The position numbers and the translations under genes were made by a program. A DNA stretch of 64,000 nucleotides from Micromonospora halotolerans (GTDB lineage Bacteria; Actinomycetota; Actinomycetes; Mycobacteriales; Micromonosporaceae), in NCBI RefSeq assembly GCF_032108445.1, contig NZ_CP134876.1:3100001-3164000 (forward strand), given 5' to 3'. This document shows, in pieces, positions 44,655 through 53,255 of this stretch (its first letter is position 1; the number at the start of each line of letters is the position of its first letter). The notes under the pieces were generated by a model that made no database searches, was not told the origin of the DNA, and saw nothing but the letters and a program-made list of their open reading frames with translations.

Positions 44655-44708
44655 TGTTAGGAGGGGGCCCCTGCACAACGCCAGGCGTTAACAGGGGGCC
44701 CGTGCTTA
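44655..44708. repeat. Palindromic intergenic element between proB and proA
   Basis: GTTAGGAGGGGGCCCC is mirrored by a complementary-type arm, with GGCGTTAAC and GGGGGCCC to the right. This form (GTTAGGA/GGGGCCC/GGCGTTAA) resembles a family of extragenic palindromes that I recall as numerous in Micromonospora. The proB stop codon lies inside its edge. It can form a hairpin in the operon mRNA. Confidence 0.55.
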
Positions 44709-45815
44709 CAGCAGGACGAGGTCGTCGCGGTGGACGACCTCCCGTTCGTACGCCGGGCCGAGCGCCGCGGCGAGTTCCGAGGTGGAGCGGCCGAGCAGCC
44801 CGGGCAGCTCGACCGCGTCGTAGTTGACCAGCCCGCGGGCGACCGGCGCGCCCTCGGTGTCGACCAGGTCGACCGGGTCCCCGGCGGTGAACGCGCCGTC
44901 CACCGCGGTGATCCCCGCCGGGAGCAGGGACTTGCGCCGGCCCACCACCGCCTGCACCGCGCCCGGGTCGAGGTGCAGCCGGCCGCGCGGCGCGGTGGCG
45001 TGCGCCAGCCAGAAGAGCCGGGCGGCGGGGCGCCGGCTGCTCGGGTGGAAGAAGGTGCCGACCGGCTCGCCGGCCAGCGCCGGCCCGGCCAGCGGCGCGG
45101 CGGTGAGCACCACCGGGACGCCGAAGCCGGTGGCGATCCGGGCCGCCTCGACCTTCGTCACCATGCCGCCGGTGCCCACCCCGGCCCGGCCGGCGCCGCC
45201 GATGTCCACGCCGGCCAGGTCGCCCTCGCCGTGCACCTCGGTGATCCGGGTGCTGCCGGCCCGGGCCGGGTCGCCGGTCCAGAGCGCGTCCACGTCCGAC
45301 AGCAGCACCAGCAGGTCGGCGTCGACCAGGGCGGCGACCAGCGCGGCGAGCCGGTCGTTGTCGCCGAACCGGATCTCCTCGGTGGCGACCGTGTCGTTCT
45401 CGTTGACGATCGGCACGGCCCGCAGGTCGAGCAGCTTGCGCAGGGTCCGGTACGCGTTGCGGTAGTGCGCCCGCCGGGTCACGTCGTCGACGGTGAGCAG
45501 CACCTGCCCGACGGTCAGCCGGTGCCGGGCGAAGGCCGCCGCGTAGCGGCCGATGAGCAGGCCCTGCCCGACGCTGGCGGCGGCCTGCTGGGTGGCCAGG
45601 TCGCGGGGGCGCCGGGGCAGCCCGAGCGGGGCCAGGCCGGCGGCGATCGCGCCGGAGGAGACCAGCACGACCTCGCGCCCCTCTGCGGCCAGCGCGCCGA
45701 GCGTGTCGACCAGCGCGTCGACCCGGGCGTCGTCCAGGCCGCCCGCCGAGGTGGTCAGCGAGGACGAGCCGATCTTGACGACGATCCGGCGGGCCGAGGT
45801 GACTGCTTCGCGCAC
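44706..45815 (-). CDS. proB: Glutamate 5-kinase
   Basis: A 369-residue enzyme that phosphorylates glutamate in the first step of proline synthesis, the point of feedback inhibition by proline. The N-terminal amino-acid-kinase domain has RIVVKIGSSSLT, VNENDTVATEEIRFGDND and the Gly-rich GGMVTKVEAARIAT. A C-terminal PUA domain (about 280-365) is present. GTG 45815 fits the usual N-terminus and has CAGAAT six bases upstream rather than an SD, so a leaderless start is likely. Confidence 0.96.
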   Translation of the reverse strand: MREAVTSARRIVVKIGSSSLTTSAGGLDDARVDALVDTLGALAAEGREVVLVSSGAIAAGLAPLGLPRRPRDLATQQAAASVGQGLLIGRYAAAFARHRLTVGQVLLTVDDVTRRAHYRNAYRTLRKLLDLRAVPIVNENDTVATEEIRFGDNDRLAALVAALVDADLLVLLSDVDALWTGDPARAGSTRITEVHGEGDLAGVDIGGAGRAGVGTGGMVTKVEAARIATGFGVPVVLTAAPLAGPALAGEPVGTFFHPSSRRPAARLFWLAHATAPRGRLHLDPGAVQAVVGRRKSLLPAGITAVDGAFTAGDPVDLVDTEGAPVARGLVNYDAVELPGLLGRSTSELAAALGPAYEREVVHRDDLVLL

Positions 45816-45821
45816 CGGACC

Positions 45822-45827
45822 ATTCTG
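45822..45827 (-). promoter_or_regulatory. Leaderless-type -10 of proB (CAGAAT)
   Basis: On the minus strand CAGAAT ends six bases before GTG 45815. No SD is present. Confidence 0.4.
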
Positions 45828-45862
45828 CGCGCTGCGGTCCGCCGCGCCTCGGCGCGTTCCCA

Positions 45863-45868
45863 TATCGT
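45863..45868 (+). promoter_or_regulatory. Leaderless-type -10 (TATCGT)
   Basis: TATCGT ends eight bases before GTG 45877 of the alkyltransferase-like gene. It is back to back with the proB promoter. Confidence 0.4.
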
Positions 45869-45876
45869 GGCAGCCC

Positions 45877-46188
45877 GTGACACCTGACGAGTACGTCGAG
45901 GCGGTGCTGGACCTGGTCGAGCGGATCCCGCCGGGCCGGGTGATGTCGTACGGGGCGGTGGCCGACGCCCTCGCCGAGCGGTCGGGGCGGTCCTCGGCCC
46001 GGCTGGTCGGTTCGATCATGGCCCGGCACGGTGGCGGGGTGCCGTGGCACCGGGTGGTGAACTCGGCCGGCCGGCTGCCGCCGGGGCACGAGGTGGAGGC
46101 GCGGGCCCGGCTGCGCGCCGAAGGCTGCCCCCTGCGCCCCTCCGGGGTGGACATGACGGCGGCCTGGTCGCCCGACGAGGGGATGTGA
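45877..46188 (+). CDS. Alkyltransferase-like protein (MGMT family, ATL)
   Basis: A 103-residue DNA-binding domain of the O6-alkylguanine transferase fold. The DNA-binding helix is in ARLVGSIMARHGG and the active-site motif reads PWHR instead of PCHR, so the alkyl-acceptor Cys is replaced by Trp. ATL proteins bind O6-alkylguanine and flag it for nucleotide excision repair without removing the group. An MGMT-like gene (Rv3204) has the same place in M. tuberculosis. Confidence 0.93.
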   Translation: MTPDEYVEAVLDLVERIPPGRVMSYGAVADALAERSGRSSARLVGSIMARHGGGVPWHRVVNSAGRLPPGHEVEARARLRAEGCPLRPSGVDMTAAWSPDEGM

Positions 46189-46206
46189 CCGCCGACATAA
46201 CGTGAG

Positions 46207-46212
46207 TAGCAT
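46207..46212 (+). promoter_or_regulatory. Leaderless-type -10 (TAGCAT)
   Basis: TAGCAT ends eight bases before ATG 46221, with no SD. Confidence 0.4.
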
Positions 46213-46220
46213 TCGGCTCC

Positions 46221-47591
46221 ATGACAGGAACGGGCGGGAGCCTGCCACGCCGGGTGCACGCCGGATACGCGCTGGGTTCGCTGGTCACCGGCGCGTTCGG
46301 CACGGTGCCCGGGCTGCTCCTGCTGCCGTACCTCACCGACACGCTGGGCGTCGCGGCCGGGGTGGCCGCCCTGCTGGTGCTCCTGCCCAAGGCCTGGGAC
46401 GTGCTGGTCAACCCGGTCGCCGGGCGGATCTCCGACCGGACCCGGTCCCGCTGGGGCGCGCGCCGGCCCTGGCTGCTCGGCGGCGGGCTCGCGCTGGCCC
46501 TGCTCTTCGCCTCGATCTTCGCGGCGCCGTTCGGGTCCGGCCCGGCCGCCGGGACGTACGTGGCCGTGGCGTTCCTGGCCACCGCGACCGCGTTCGCGTT
46601 CTTCCAGGTGCCCTACGTGGCCATGCCCGCCGAGCTGACCGACGACCCGGCGGAGCGTACCCGGCTGATGAGCTGGCGGATCGCGGTCCTCGCGCTGGCC
46701 ATCCTGGTCTCCGGCGCGGTGGCCCCGGCCGTGGTGACCGCCGGCGGCGACGGCGTGCCCGGGCACCGCTGGATGGGCCTGTTCGTGGCGGCGCTGATCG
46801 TGGCCGGCACGGTCGGCGCGTTCCTCGGCACCCGGTCCGCGCCGACCGGCACGGTGGGGGAGAGCGAGCCGAGCCTGCGCGCCCAGCTCGCGGTCGCCGG
46901 CCGGAACCGGCCGTTCCGGGTGCTGCTGGTCTGCTTCGTGATCCAGTCCGCCGGGGTGGCGACCGTGCTGGCCGGGGTGAAGTACTTCGCCGACCAGGTG
47001 CTCCGCGCCCCGGACAGCGGGCCGACCCTGCTCTTCGCCTGCTTCGTCGGCCCGGCGCTGCTGGTCATGCCGCTCTGGACCCGGGCCGGCGCCCGGCTGG
47101 GCAAGCGCGCCGCCCTGGTCGCCGCCTCGCTGATCTTCGCGGCCGGCGCGCTCGCCCTGGTCGCCGCACCCGCCCTTCCGCCCGCCGGGGTCTACGCCGT
47201 GGTCGCCCTGATCGGGGTCGGCTACGCCGGCCAGCAGGTCTTCGCGCTGGCCATGCTGCCCGACTGCATCGCCTACGACACGGTCCGCACCGGCCGCCGG
47301 CAGGCCGGCGTGTTCACCGGGCTGTGGACCGCGGGGGAGACCTTCGGCCTGGCCCTCGGACCCGGCATCTACGGCCTGGTCCTCCAGCTCTCCGGCTACG
47401 TGTCCTCGTCGACCGGGATCGCGGCGGCCCAGTCCTCGACCGCCCGGCTCGGCGTGCTGCTCGGCTTCACCGTCCTGCCGGCCCTGCTGGTCGCCGCCCC
47501 GGTGGTGCTGCTGCGCGGCTACACCCTGACCCCGGCCCAGCTGGCCGCCGCACCCACCCCCGGCGGGGTCGCGCCGGCGGCGCGGGCGTGA
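46221..47591 (+). CDS. MFS transporter, GPH (MelB-like) type
   Basis: A 456-residue transporter with twelve hydrophobic segments. The GPH/MelB-like start LPYLTDTLGVAAG and the cytoplasmic loop KAWDVLVNPVAGRISDRTRSRWGARRPW (charge-rich, split by the conserved Asn-Pro and Gly-Arg-Arg) identify the group. Members bring in sugars or related solutes with H+ or Na+. The substrate is not readable. The PLP enzyme gene follows 68 bases later in the same direction. Confidence 0.88.
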   Translation: MTGTGGSLPRRVHAGYALGSLVTGAFGTVPGLLLLPYLTDTLGVAAGVAALLVLLPKAWDVLVNPVAGRISDRTRSRWGARRPWLLGGGLALALLFASIFAAPFGSGPAAGTYVAVAFLATATAFAFFQVPYVAMPAELTDDPAERTRLMSWRIAVLALAILVSGAVAPAVVTAGGDGVPGHRWMGLFVAALIVAGTVGAFLGTRSAPTGTVGESEPSLRAQLAVAGRNRPFRVLLVCFVIQSAGVATVLAGVKYFADQVLRAPDSGPTLLFACFVGPALLVMPLWTRAGARLGKRAALVAASLIFAAGALALVAAPALPPAGVYAVVALIGVGYAGQQVFALAMLPDCIAYDTVRTGRRQAGVFTGLWTAGETFGLALGPGIYGLVLQLSGYVSSSTGIAAAQSSTARLGVLLGFTVLPALLVAAPVVLLRGYTLTPAQLAAAPTPGGVAPAARA

Positions 47592-47659
47592 GCCACGCGT
47601 ACCCGTCCGACCGGCCGGTGCGTGCCGCGGACCGTCACGAGAGGAACGACCCCAGACCG

Positions 47660-49132
47660 ATGACCGACACGGCAGGGACGGGCGCGCTGCCCGTCGAGGG
47701 GGTGCCCGCCGCGCGGGTGCTCGACGAGATCCGGGCGCTGCGGGCGGCCGACCGGCCGACGCACGGAGGGCGGCTGTTCGCCTACGTCTACGACCCCGGT
47801 GTGGCCGGGCTGGACGAGCTGGCGCAGGCCGCGCACGCCGAGAGCGCCCACGTCAACGGCCTGGACCCGACCGCCTTCCCGTCCCTGCTGGCCATGGAGA
47901 ATGCGGTGGTCGCGGCGGCCGCCGGGCTGCTCGGCGGCGGCCCCGGCACGTCCGCGCCGGACGTGGTCGGCAGCGTCACCAGCGGCGGCACCGAGTCGCT
48001 GATCCTGGCCGTCAAGGCGGCCCGGGACGCCCGGCCCGACCTCGCCGAGCCGCGCATCGTGGTGCCGGTCAGCGGGCACGCCGCCTTCGCCAAGGCGGCC
48101 CACTACCTGCGGGTGGCCCTCGACCCGGTGCCGGTCGACCCGGTGACCCTGCGCCCGGCCGTCGCCGACGTGGCCGCCGCGATCCGCCCCGAGACCGTCC
48201 TGGTCGTCGCCTCCGCCCCGTCGTACGCGCACGGCGTCGTCGACCCGGTCGCGGAGATCGCGGCCGTGGCCGCGGCGGCCGGCGTGCGCTGCCACGTGGA
48301 CGCCTGCTTCGGCGGCTGGACGCTGCCGTGGCTGCGCCGGCTCGGCGCCCCGGTGCCCCCGTTCGACTTCGCCGTGCCCGGGGTCACCTCGATCTCGGTC
48401 GACCTGCACAAGTACGCGTACGCCCCGAAGGGGGTGTCGGTGCTGCTGCACCGGGACGCGGGGCTGCGCGCGCCGCAGTTCTTCGCGTACGCCGACTGGC
48501 CCGGCTACACGATGGTCAACCCGGTGATCGCCTCGACCCGGTCGGGCGGGCCGATCGCCGCCGCGTACGCCACCCTGCGGCACCTCGGCGAGGACGGCTA
48601 CCTGCAGCTGGCCGCGCTGACCCGGGACGCGGTCGCCGGGCTGGCCGACGCGGTCCGCGCGGTCGACGGGTTACGGCTGGTGGCCGAGCCGGAGTCGACG
48701 GTGGTCTGCTTCACCGCCGACGACCCGGGGCTGGACCTGTTCGTGCTGGTGGACGAGCTGACCGCCCGGGGCTGGCACACCCAGCCGCAGCTCGCGTACG
48801 CCGGCCTGCCGGCCAGCGTGCACCTCACCGTGACGGCGGCGGTGGCCCCGCGGGTGGCCGAGTTCGGCCCGGCGCTGGCCGAGGCGGTGGCGGCGGCCCG
48901 TAAGGCCGGGCCGGTCGTGCTGCCGCCGGAACTGCTGGCGCTCGCCGGCAGCCTCACCCCGGAGGCGCTCACCCCCGACCTGATCGCCGGGCTCGCCGCC
49001 GGCCTGGGACTCGGCGCCGGGCCGGCGGACCGGATGGCGGCCGTGAACACACTGCTCGACGCGGCCCCGGTCCGGCTGCGGGAGCGGCTGCTCGTGGAGT
49101 TCGTCGGGCTGCTTCAGCGCCCGGCCTGGTGA
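47660..49132 (+). CDS. PLP-dependent decarboxylase-like/sphingosine-phosphate-lyase-like enzyme
   Basis: A 490-residue fold-type I PLP enzyme. The cofactor Lys is in VDLHKYAYAPKG, the phosphate loop in SVTSGGTESL and the ring-binding Asp in CHVDACFGG. The motif order and length are those of the group II decarboxylase/S1P-lyase-like family. It could act on an amino acid or a phosphorylated amino alcohol. A bidirectional terminator separates it from the secreted-protein genes. Confidence 0.87.
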   Translation: MTDTAGTGALPVEGVPAARVLDEIRALRAADRPTHGGRLFAYVYDPGVAGLDELAQAAHAESAHVNGLDPTAFPSLLAMENAVVAAAAGLLGGGPGTSAPDVVGSVTSGGTESLILAVKAARDARPDLAEPRIVVPVSGHAAFAKAAHYLRVALDPVPVDPVTLRPAVADVAAAIRPETVLVVASAPSYAHGVVDPVAEIAAVAAAAGVRCHVDACFGGWTLPWLRRLGAPVPPFDFAVPGVTSISVDLHKYAYAPKGVSVLLHRDAGLRAPQFFAYADWPGYTMVNPVIASTRSGGPIAAAYATLRHLGEDGYLQLAALTRDAVAGLADAVRAVDGLRLVAEPESTVVCFTADDPGLDLFVLVDELTARGWHTQPQLAYAGLPASVHLTVTAAVAPRVAEFGPALAEAVAAARKAGPVVLPPELLALAGSLTPEALTPDLIAGLAAGLGLGAGPADRMAAVNTLLDAAPVRLRERLLVEFVGLLQRPAW

Positions 49133-49139
49133 CCCACGA

Positions 49140-49173
49140 CGAGGGCCCGGAACCCTGCGGTCCCGGGCCCTCG
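49140..49173. terminator. Bidirectional terminator after the PLP enzyme and secreted paralogue A genes
   Basis: An 11-bp perfect stem, CGAGGGCCCGG, pairs with 49163-49173 around a 12-base loop, between two convergent genes. A closely similar hairpin follows the second paralogue (50244-50276), so the terminator was probably duplicated with the gene. Confidence 0.8.
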
Positions 49174-49180
49174 CGGAGGA

Positions 49181-50131
49181 TCAGCTCGCGTCGGCCGCCG
49201 TCACGGTGAACGAGGCGGTGTTGTCCGCCGGGCTCACGTCGGTCAGGCTGACCGGGAAGTCGGAGGAGGCCGTGTAGGAACCGGTGCCCAGGTCACCGGC
49301 GGGAGTGCCGGCCGGCGCGGTGAGGATGACGTCCACACTCCGCTCCTCGCCCGGCATGAACCGCCCGCCGGGCACGCTGAACGAGTCCGGGAACCACGGC
49401 ATGTCGCCCGCCGGCTCGATGCCTCTGATCACGACGCCCGCCGGCAGGCTCGCGAGGATGCCGAGGTTGAACGAGGGGGCGTCGTTGCCGTACCGGACGG
49501 TCAGCGGCATCCGGCCCTGGAGGCTCCCGTCGGCCAGCCGGTCGAGGTGGAGCGCGCCGGCGTTGAGCGAGATGTCGGTCTGGCTCGCCTGCACGTACGG
49601 CCGGGGCTTCTTGATGCTGCCCTTCGTGGAGCGGAAGAGGGTGGTGAAGGGGGCGCTGGCCACCGGCTGCTCCGAGTCCACGAGCACGCCGACGTAGCCG
49701 TCGTCCACGATCATGGCGTAGTCGCGCGGTGTGGTGCGGACCTGGAAGCTCACGCGGTACTGCTGGGTGGCGCCGGGCTCGAGCCGGGTGGTGCTGCCGC
49801 CGCACGAAACCTGGAGGCGTACGCCGTCCGCCGAGCCGGACCACCAGCAGGCCTCAGACGGGTCGAGCTGGCCGAACGAGGCGCCGGCCGGTTCCCGGAC
49901 CGCCAGGGTGAACTGGGTGGCGGTCGGTCCGTTGTTGGTGACGCTGGCGTTCAACGTGCCGACGTAGCCCCCGTCGGTGGGCTCCAGCACCAGCCGCTGG
50001 GCGGTGACGGAGAACGTGCCGGTGGATTCGGTCGGTGCGGCGGCGGCCGGGACTCCGGCGGCGAGCAGCGCCAGCGCGGAGCCGAGCAGGCCGGCGGCCA
50101 CCCGGCGGCCCGCGGGCATGGTGACGGACAT
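49181..50131 (-). CDS. Secreted beta-rich protein, tandem paralogue A
   Basis: A 316-residue exported protein. GGGGAGG precedes ATG 50131. The signal peptide (about 1-32) ends near AAAAP. The mature part is made of Ig-like or DUF11-like strands: LEPTDGGYVGTLNASVTNNGP and later RYGNDAPSFNLGILASLPAGVVI. It ends in SPADNTASFTVTAADAS. There are two Cys in the first domain, possibly a disulphide. The function is unknown. It shares its N-terminal strand pattern, the PGGRFM-GE region and its end with paralogue B. Confidence 0.75.
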   Translation of the reverse strand: MSVTMPAGRRVAAGLLGSALALLAAGVPAAAAPTESTGTFSVTAQRLVLEPTDGGYVGTLNASVTNNGPTATQFTLAVREPAGASFGQLDPSEACWWSGSADGVRLQVSCGGSTTRLEPGATQQYRVSFQVRTTPRDYAMIVDDGYVGVLVDSEQPVASAPFTTLFRSTKGSIKKPRPYVQASQTDISLNAGALHLDRLADGSLQGRMPLTVRYGNDAPSFNLGILASLPAGVVIRGIEPAGDMPWFPDSFSVPGGRFMPGEERSVDVILTAPAGTPAGDLGTGSYTASSDFPVSLTDVSPADNTASFTVTAADAS

Positions 50132-50243
50132 GGTGTTCCTCCCCGTGATGTGACGGCTCGCCGTCCCCGGCGAGCCTCCGACGCACGATATCGAGGGCCC
50201 CCCGGGCCGGTGCCCCGGTGGGACGAAACGGACGGTGCCGCCG

Positions 50244-50276
50244 CGAGGGCCCGGAACACGGCGTCCCGGGCCCTCG
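50244..50276 (-). terminator. Terminator after secreted paralogue B
   Basis: An 11-bp perfect stem (50244-50254 with 50266-50276), almost identical to the hairpin after paralogue A. It sits eight bases from the paralogue B stop. Confidence 0.75.
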
Positions 50277-50283
50277 TGGACAG

Positions 50284-51237
50284 TCAGCTCGCGTCGGCCG
50301 CCGTGACGGTGAAGGAGGCGGTGTTGTCGGCCGGGTCGGCGTCGGTCACCGTCTCGCCGTACCACTGGGTGTTGAGCTGGAACGTGACGGTGCCGAGGTC
50401 ACCCGGGACGGTCTCCGGTTCGGCGCGGAGCAGCACGTCGAAGCTCCGCTGCTCGCCGGTCATGAAGCGGCCGCCCGGCACCACGAAGTTGGTGAAGAAG
50501 CCCGGCATGTCCTGCGGGTCGGTGCCCCAGATCACCACGCCCGCGGGCAGCCCCGTCGCGTCAGCCCAGAGGAGCTCGTGCGCGGCGTCACCGGCCCACC
50601 GGACGGTCACCGGCAACCGGCCCAGGTAGCTGCCGTCCTCCTGTCGGCTCAGCGTCACGGCGCCGGCCGTGGTGATCGAGGCGCGGGCCTGGCTGTCCTG
50701 CACGTACGGCACCGGGTTGCGCAGGGAACCCGAGGCGGAGCGGAAGCGGGCGGCGAAGGTGGCCCGGTCGGCGACCTCCTCCGCGCCGTCGCCGACGTTC
50801 ACCGAGATCCGGCCGCCCTTCGCGATCATCGCGACGTCCCGGGTCGGGGTGAGCACCGCGAAGGCGATCGAGAACGACCGGCTCTCGCCCGGTGCGATGT
50901 CGCCGCCGGGCACCCCGCAGGTGGCGGTCCGCCGGTTGCCCTCCGGCGCTCCGAAGCCGCACGCCTCCTCCGGGCTCAGGTTGCCCAGCGAGCCGGCGAC
51001 CGGTTCCACCACGTGGATGCTGAAGTACGTGGCGGCCGGACCGCGGTTGGTCACCGTGACCGGCAGGCTGCCCTGGTAGCCGCGCTCCGTCGGCTCGAGC
51101 ACCAACCGTCCCACGGAGACGTCGGCGCCGGGGCTGCGGCCGGCCGGCGCGGCCGCGGCGGGTGCGGCGAGTGCCAGCAGCGCCGTGGCCGAGCCGAGCA
51201 GGGCGACGGCCAGCCGGCGTCCGTTGCGTGTTGTCAT
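50284..51237 (-). CDS. Secreted beta-rich protein, tandem paralogue B
   Basis: A 317-residue exported protein with GGGAGG before ATG 51237. The signal peptide (about 1-28) is followed by strands LEPTERGYQGSLPVTVTNRGP, then VPGGRFMTGEQRSFDVLL. The C-terminus PADNTASFTVTAADAS is identical to that of paralogue A. Gaps between the conserved ends are well diverged, so the duplication is not recent. The function is unknown; it could be a surface or matrix component. Confidence 0.75.
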   Translation of the reverse strand: MTTRNGRRLAVALLGSATALLALAAPAAAAPAGRSPGADVSVGRLVLEPTERGYQGSLPVTVTNRGPAATYFSIHVVEPVAGSLGNLSPEEACGFGAPEGNRRTATCGVPGGDIAPGESRSFSIAFAVLTPTRDVAMIAKGGRISVNVGDGAEEVADRATFAARFRSASGSLRNPVPYVQDSQARASITTAGAVTLSRQEDGSYLGRLPVTVRWAGDAAHELLWADATGLPAGVVIWGTDPQDMPGFFTNFVVPGGRFMTGEQRSFDVLLRAEPETVPGDLGTVTFQLNTQWYGETVTDADPADNTASFTVTAADAS

Positions 51238-51370
51238 GTGAGGTCCTCCCGTGATCCCCGTTGCCGCGACGGGTCGTCCGCCGCGGTGTGTTCCCGTAGC
51301 ACGTCTCGGACACCGGTCCGGTTGCACCGACATCTGTCAGCGATGCGACACGTCGGACCGCTGGTCCGGA

Positions 51371-52564
51371 TCACTGGTACCGGTAGCGGTCCTCGTTGTT
51401 CTCCCACGACGGATCCAGCAACGGGTCGGCGTCGGTGCCGACCGGCTTGATCTCGGCGATGCCGGTCCCGCTGGCCGTGTTGGAGTTCCGGAGCCCGAAC
51501 TGGAAGGTGCGCTCGGCGCCCGGGCCGAGCGGGCCGAGTCGGCAGGTGATGCGGCCCTTCGGCGGCGCCCCGCCCTGGCATTCCGGCCAGTCGCCGCCGT
51601 CCGCGACGGTCCCCACCTGCATCCGCAGGTGCAGCTCGACCAGCTTCGCCGGGACCTCACTCAGGTTCCGCACCGTGACGGTGATCGTGCCGGTACGCGT
51701 GCCGTCGGCGTCCTTCGCGCCCCAGGCCACGTCGCCGGCCGTCACGGTCAGGTCGACCAGATGCTTGTTCGGGCCGAACGAGGAGGGGCCGTCGACCTGG
51801 GTGAAGCGCTTGCCGGTCCACCGGTAGCCCCGCCACTGGCGCTGCGACCAGTCCAGCGACCAGCCGCCGCCCGGCCCGATGTCGGCCATCTCCACCCGGA
51901 CCGTGCCGTTGCCGGCGACCTGCACGCCCAGCAGCCATTGTGGGCTCGGAGCCTCGGAACGGGTCACCTGGCCGACGACGACGATCCGGCCGGCGGAATC
52001 CCGGTCGAGGACCACCACCTGGGACGGGCCGCTCTGGAAGATGAGGCAGCGGAGCAGGGCGACCGTCTCGATCGCGCCGTCACCGTCCACATCGCCGTAG
52101 GCGAGGCCGTCCAGCAGGACGTCGCCCTCGTTCCGGTAGGTGCCCGCGATCCGCGTCGGTCCTGCCGTGCACACCGGGCCGGGCCGCCAGGTCGGCAGAT
52201 CGATCCGGGCGGCGAGCAGCTGCGAGCGGCTGATCCGGCCGTTCGGCGTGGTCGGGGTCGGGTCGGCCGCGCTCGGCGTCGGAGACGAGGACGGCGACGG
52301 GGACGGCGTGGTCTGCGACGGGGTCGGGGTGGCGGTCTGTGCCGGTCCCGGTGTCGGTTCGGGTCCGTGCAGGGCGGCGTTCGCGCCCACCGGGATCGCC
52401 ACGGCGAGCACCACGGCCGCCGCGGTCACCACGGCGGCCCGCCGGCGCCGGCGGCGGACGGTCTCCCGCACCGCGGCCGTCCCGGCCGGCTGCACCGCCG
52501 GGGCGTACGCCTCGCGGAACGCGGCGAACTCGCCGCTGACCAGGATGTCGTCGAGCTCACTCAT
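51371..52564 (-). CDS. Membrane-anchored sigma-factor partner with large extracytoplasmic domain
   Basis: A 397-residue protein whose start overlaps the stop of the sigma-factor gene by eight bases. Residues 1-40 are a short cytoplasmic part with RRRRRR before the membrane helix (about 43-65). A Pro/Thr/Ser linker and an extracytoplasmic domain follow, with [14 protein letters not shown], an Asp-rich calcium-type loop. The gene position and topology suggest an anti-sigma or sensor role, but there is no recognisable anti-sigma zinc motif in the short cytoplasmic part. It may instead be a target exported under the control of that sigma factor. Confidence 0.65.
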   Translation of the reverse strand: MSELDDILVSGEFAAFREAYAPAVQPAGTAAVRETVRRRRRRAAVVTAAAVVLAVAIPVGANAALHGPEPTPGPAQTATPTPSQTTPSPSPSSSPTPSAADPTPTTPNGRISRSQLLAARIDLPTWRPGPVCTAGPTRIAGTYRNEGDVLLDGLAYGDVDGDGAIETVALLRCLIFQSGPSQVVVLDRDSAGRIVVVGQVTRSEAPSPQWLLGVQVAGNGTVRVEMADIGPGGGWSLDWSQRQWRGYRWTGKRFTQVDGPSSFGPNKHLVDLTVTAGDVAWGAKDADGTRTGTITVTVRNLSEVPAKLVELHLRMQVGTVADGGDWPECQGGAPPKGRITCRLGPLGPGAERTFQFGLRNSNTASGTGIAEIKPVGTDADPLLDPSWENNEDRYRYQ

Positions 52565-53117
52565 GGTGGTTCACCTCGTTCGTGGTGGTGAGCTGGGCCG
52601 CCAGCGCGACCCGTCCCCGGTGCAGCCAGGACTTGACCGTGCCCTCCGGCACCCCCTCCTGCTCCGCGATCTGCCCCACCGTGAGATCGGCCAGGTAGTG
52701 CAGCACCACGGCGCGCCGCTGGGTGGTGGGCAACTGGGCCAGCGCGGCGGTCAGCGCCACCCGGTCCGGGCCCGGACCGGGCACGTGCTCCTCGCGCTGC
52801 CGGTGCAGCCAGGACTGGGCCGTGCGCAGCCGCCGCCACCGGCTGGTGGCCAGGTTCCAGGCGACCCGGCGGACCCAGGCCACCGGGTCGTCGTAGCGGG
52901 ACACCCGCGACCAGCGGGAGAACGCCCGGCAGAACGCCTCCTGCACCAGGTCCTGCGCCTGCGACAGGTCACCGCAGTACGCGGCGAGCTGGAGCGTCAG
53001 GGACCGGAAGTGCGCATGGTAGAGCCCGTCGAAGTCGACCGCCCCGCGTTCGTCCGGGCACCCGGCTGTCCCCTCGGGTGGCGGCTCGTCCAGCCGCGGC
53101 TCCCTCGTCACCGTCAT
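52557..53117 (-). CDS. ECF RNA polymerase sigma factor, SigE family of actinobacteria
   Basis: A 186-residue ECF sigma factor behind GGGGAGG. Region 2 is [22 protein letters not shown] with [14 protein letters not shown], and region 4 is [36 protein letters not shown]. It lacks region 3, as expected. It probably directs transcription of the overlapping downstream gene and its own. A GCAACC/CGTGTG pair upstream is a candidate self-recognised promoter. Confidence 0.9.
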   Translation of the reverse strand: MTVTREPRLDEPPPEGTAGCPDERGAVDFDGLYHAHFRSLTLQLAAYCGDLSQAQDLVQEAFCRAFSRWSRVSRYDDPVAWVRRVAWNLATSRWRRLRTAQSWLHRQREEHVPGPGPDRVALTAALAQLPTTQRRAVVLHYLADLTVGQIAEQEGVPEGTVKSWLHRGRVALAAQLTTTNEVNHHE

Positions 53118-53159
53118 GTGGTCCTCCCCGTGCGGTGCCGCGAACGCGGTCACGCCCGT

Positions 53160-53187
53160 CACACGCCCCGACGCGGCCGCAGGTTGC
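53160..53187 (-). promoter_or_regulatory. Candidate ECF-type promoter of the sigma-factor gene
   Basis: On the minus strand GCAACC (53182-53187) and CGTGTG (53160-53165) are 16 bases apart. The CAACC core is common in ECF -35 elements, so autoregulation is possible. This is based on short motifs only. Confidence 0.3.
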
Positions 53188-53255
53188 GCCGGTTGCCCGC
53201 TCCGGCGCTGTGGTTGACTGTCAATCCGGAGACAGGCGAGGGAGGGAGGCCCGAG

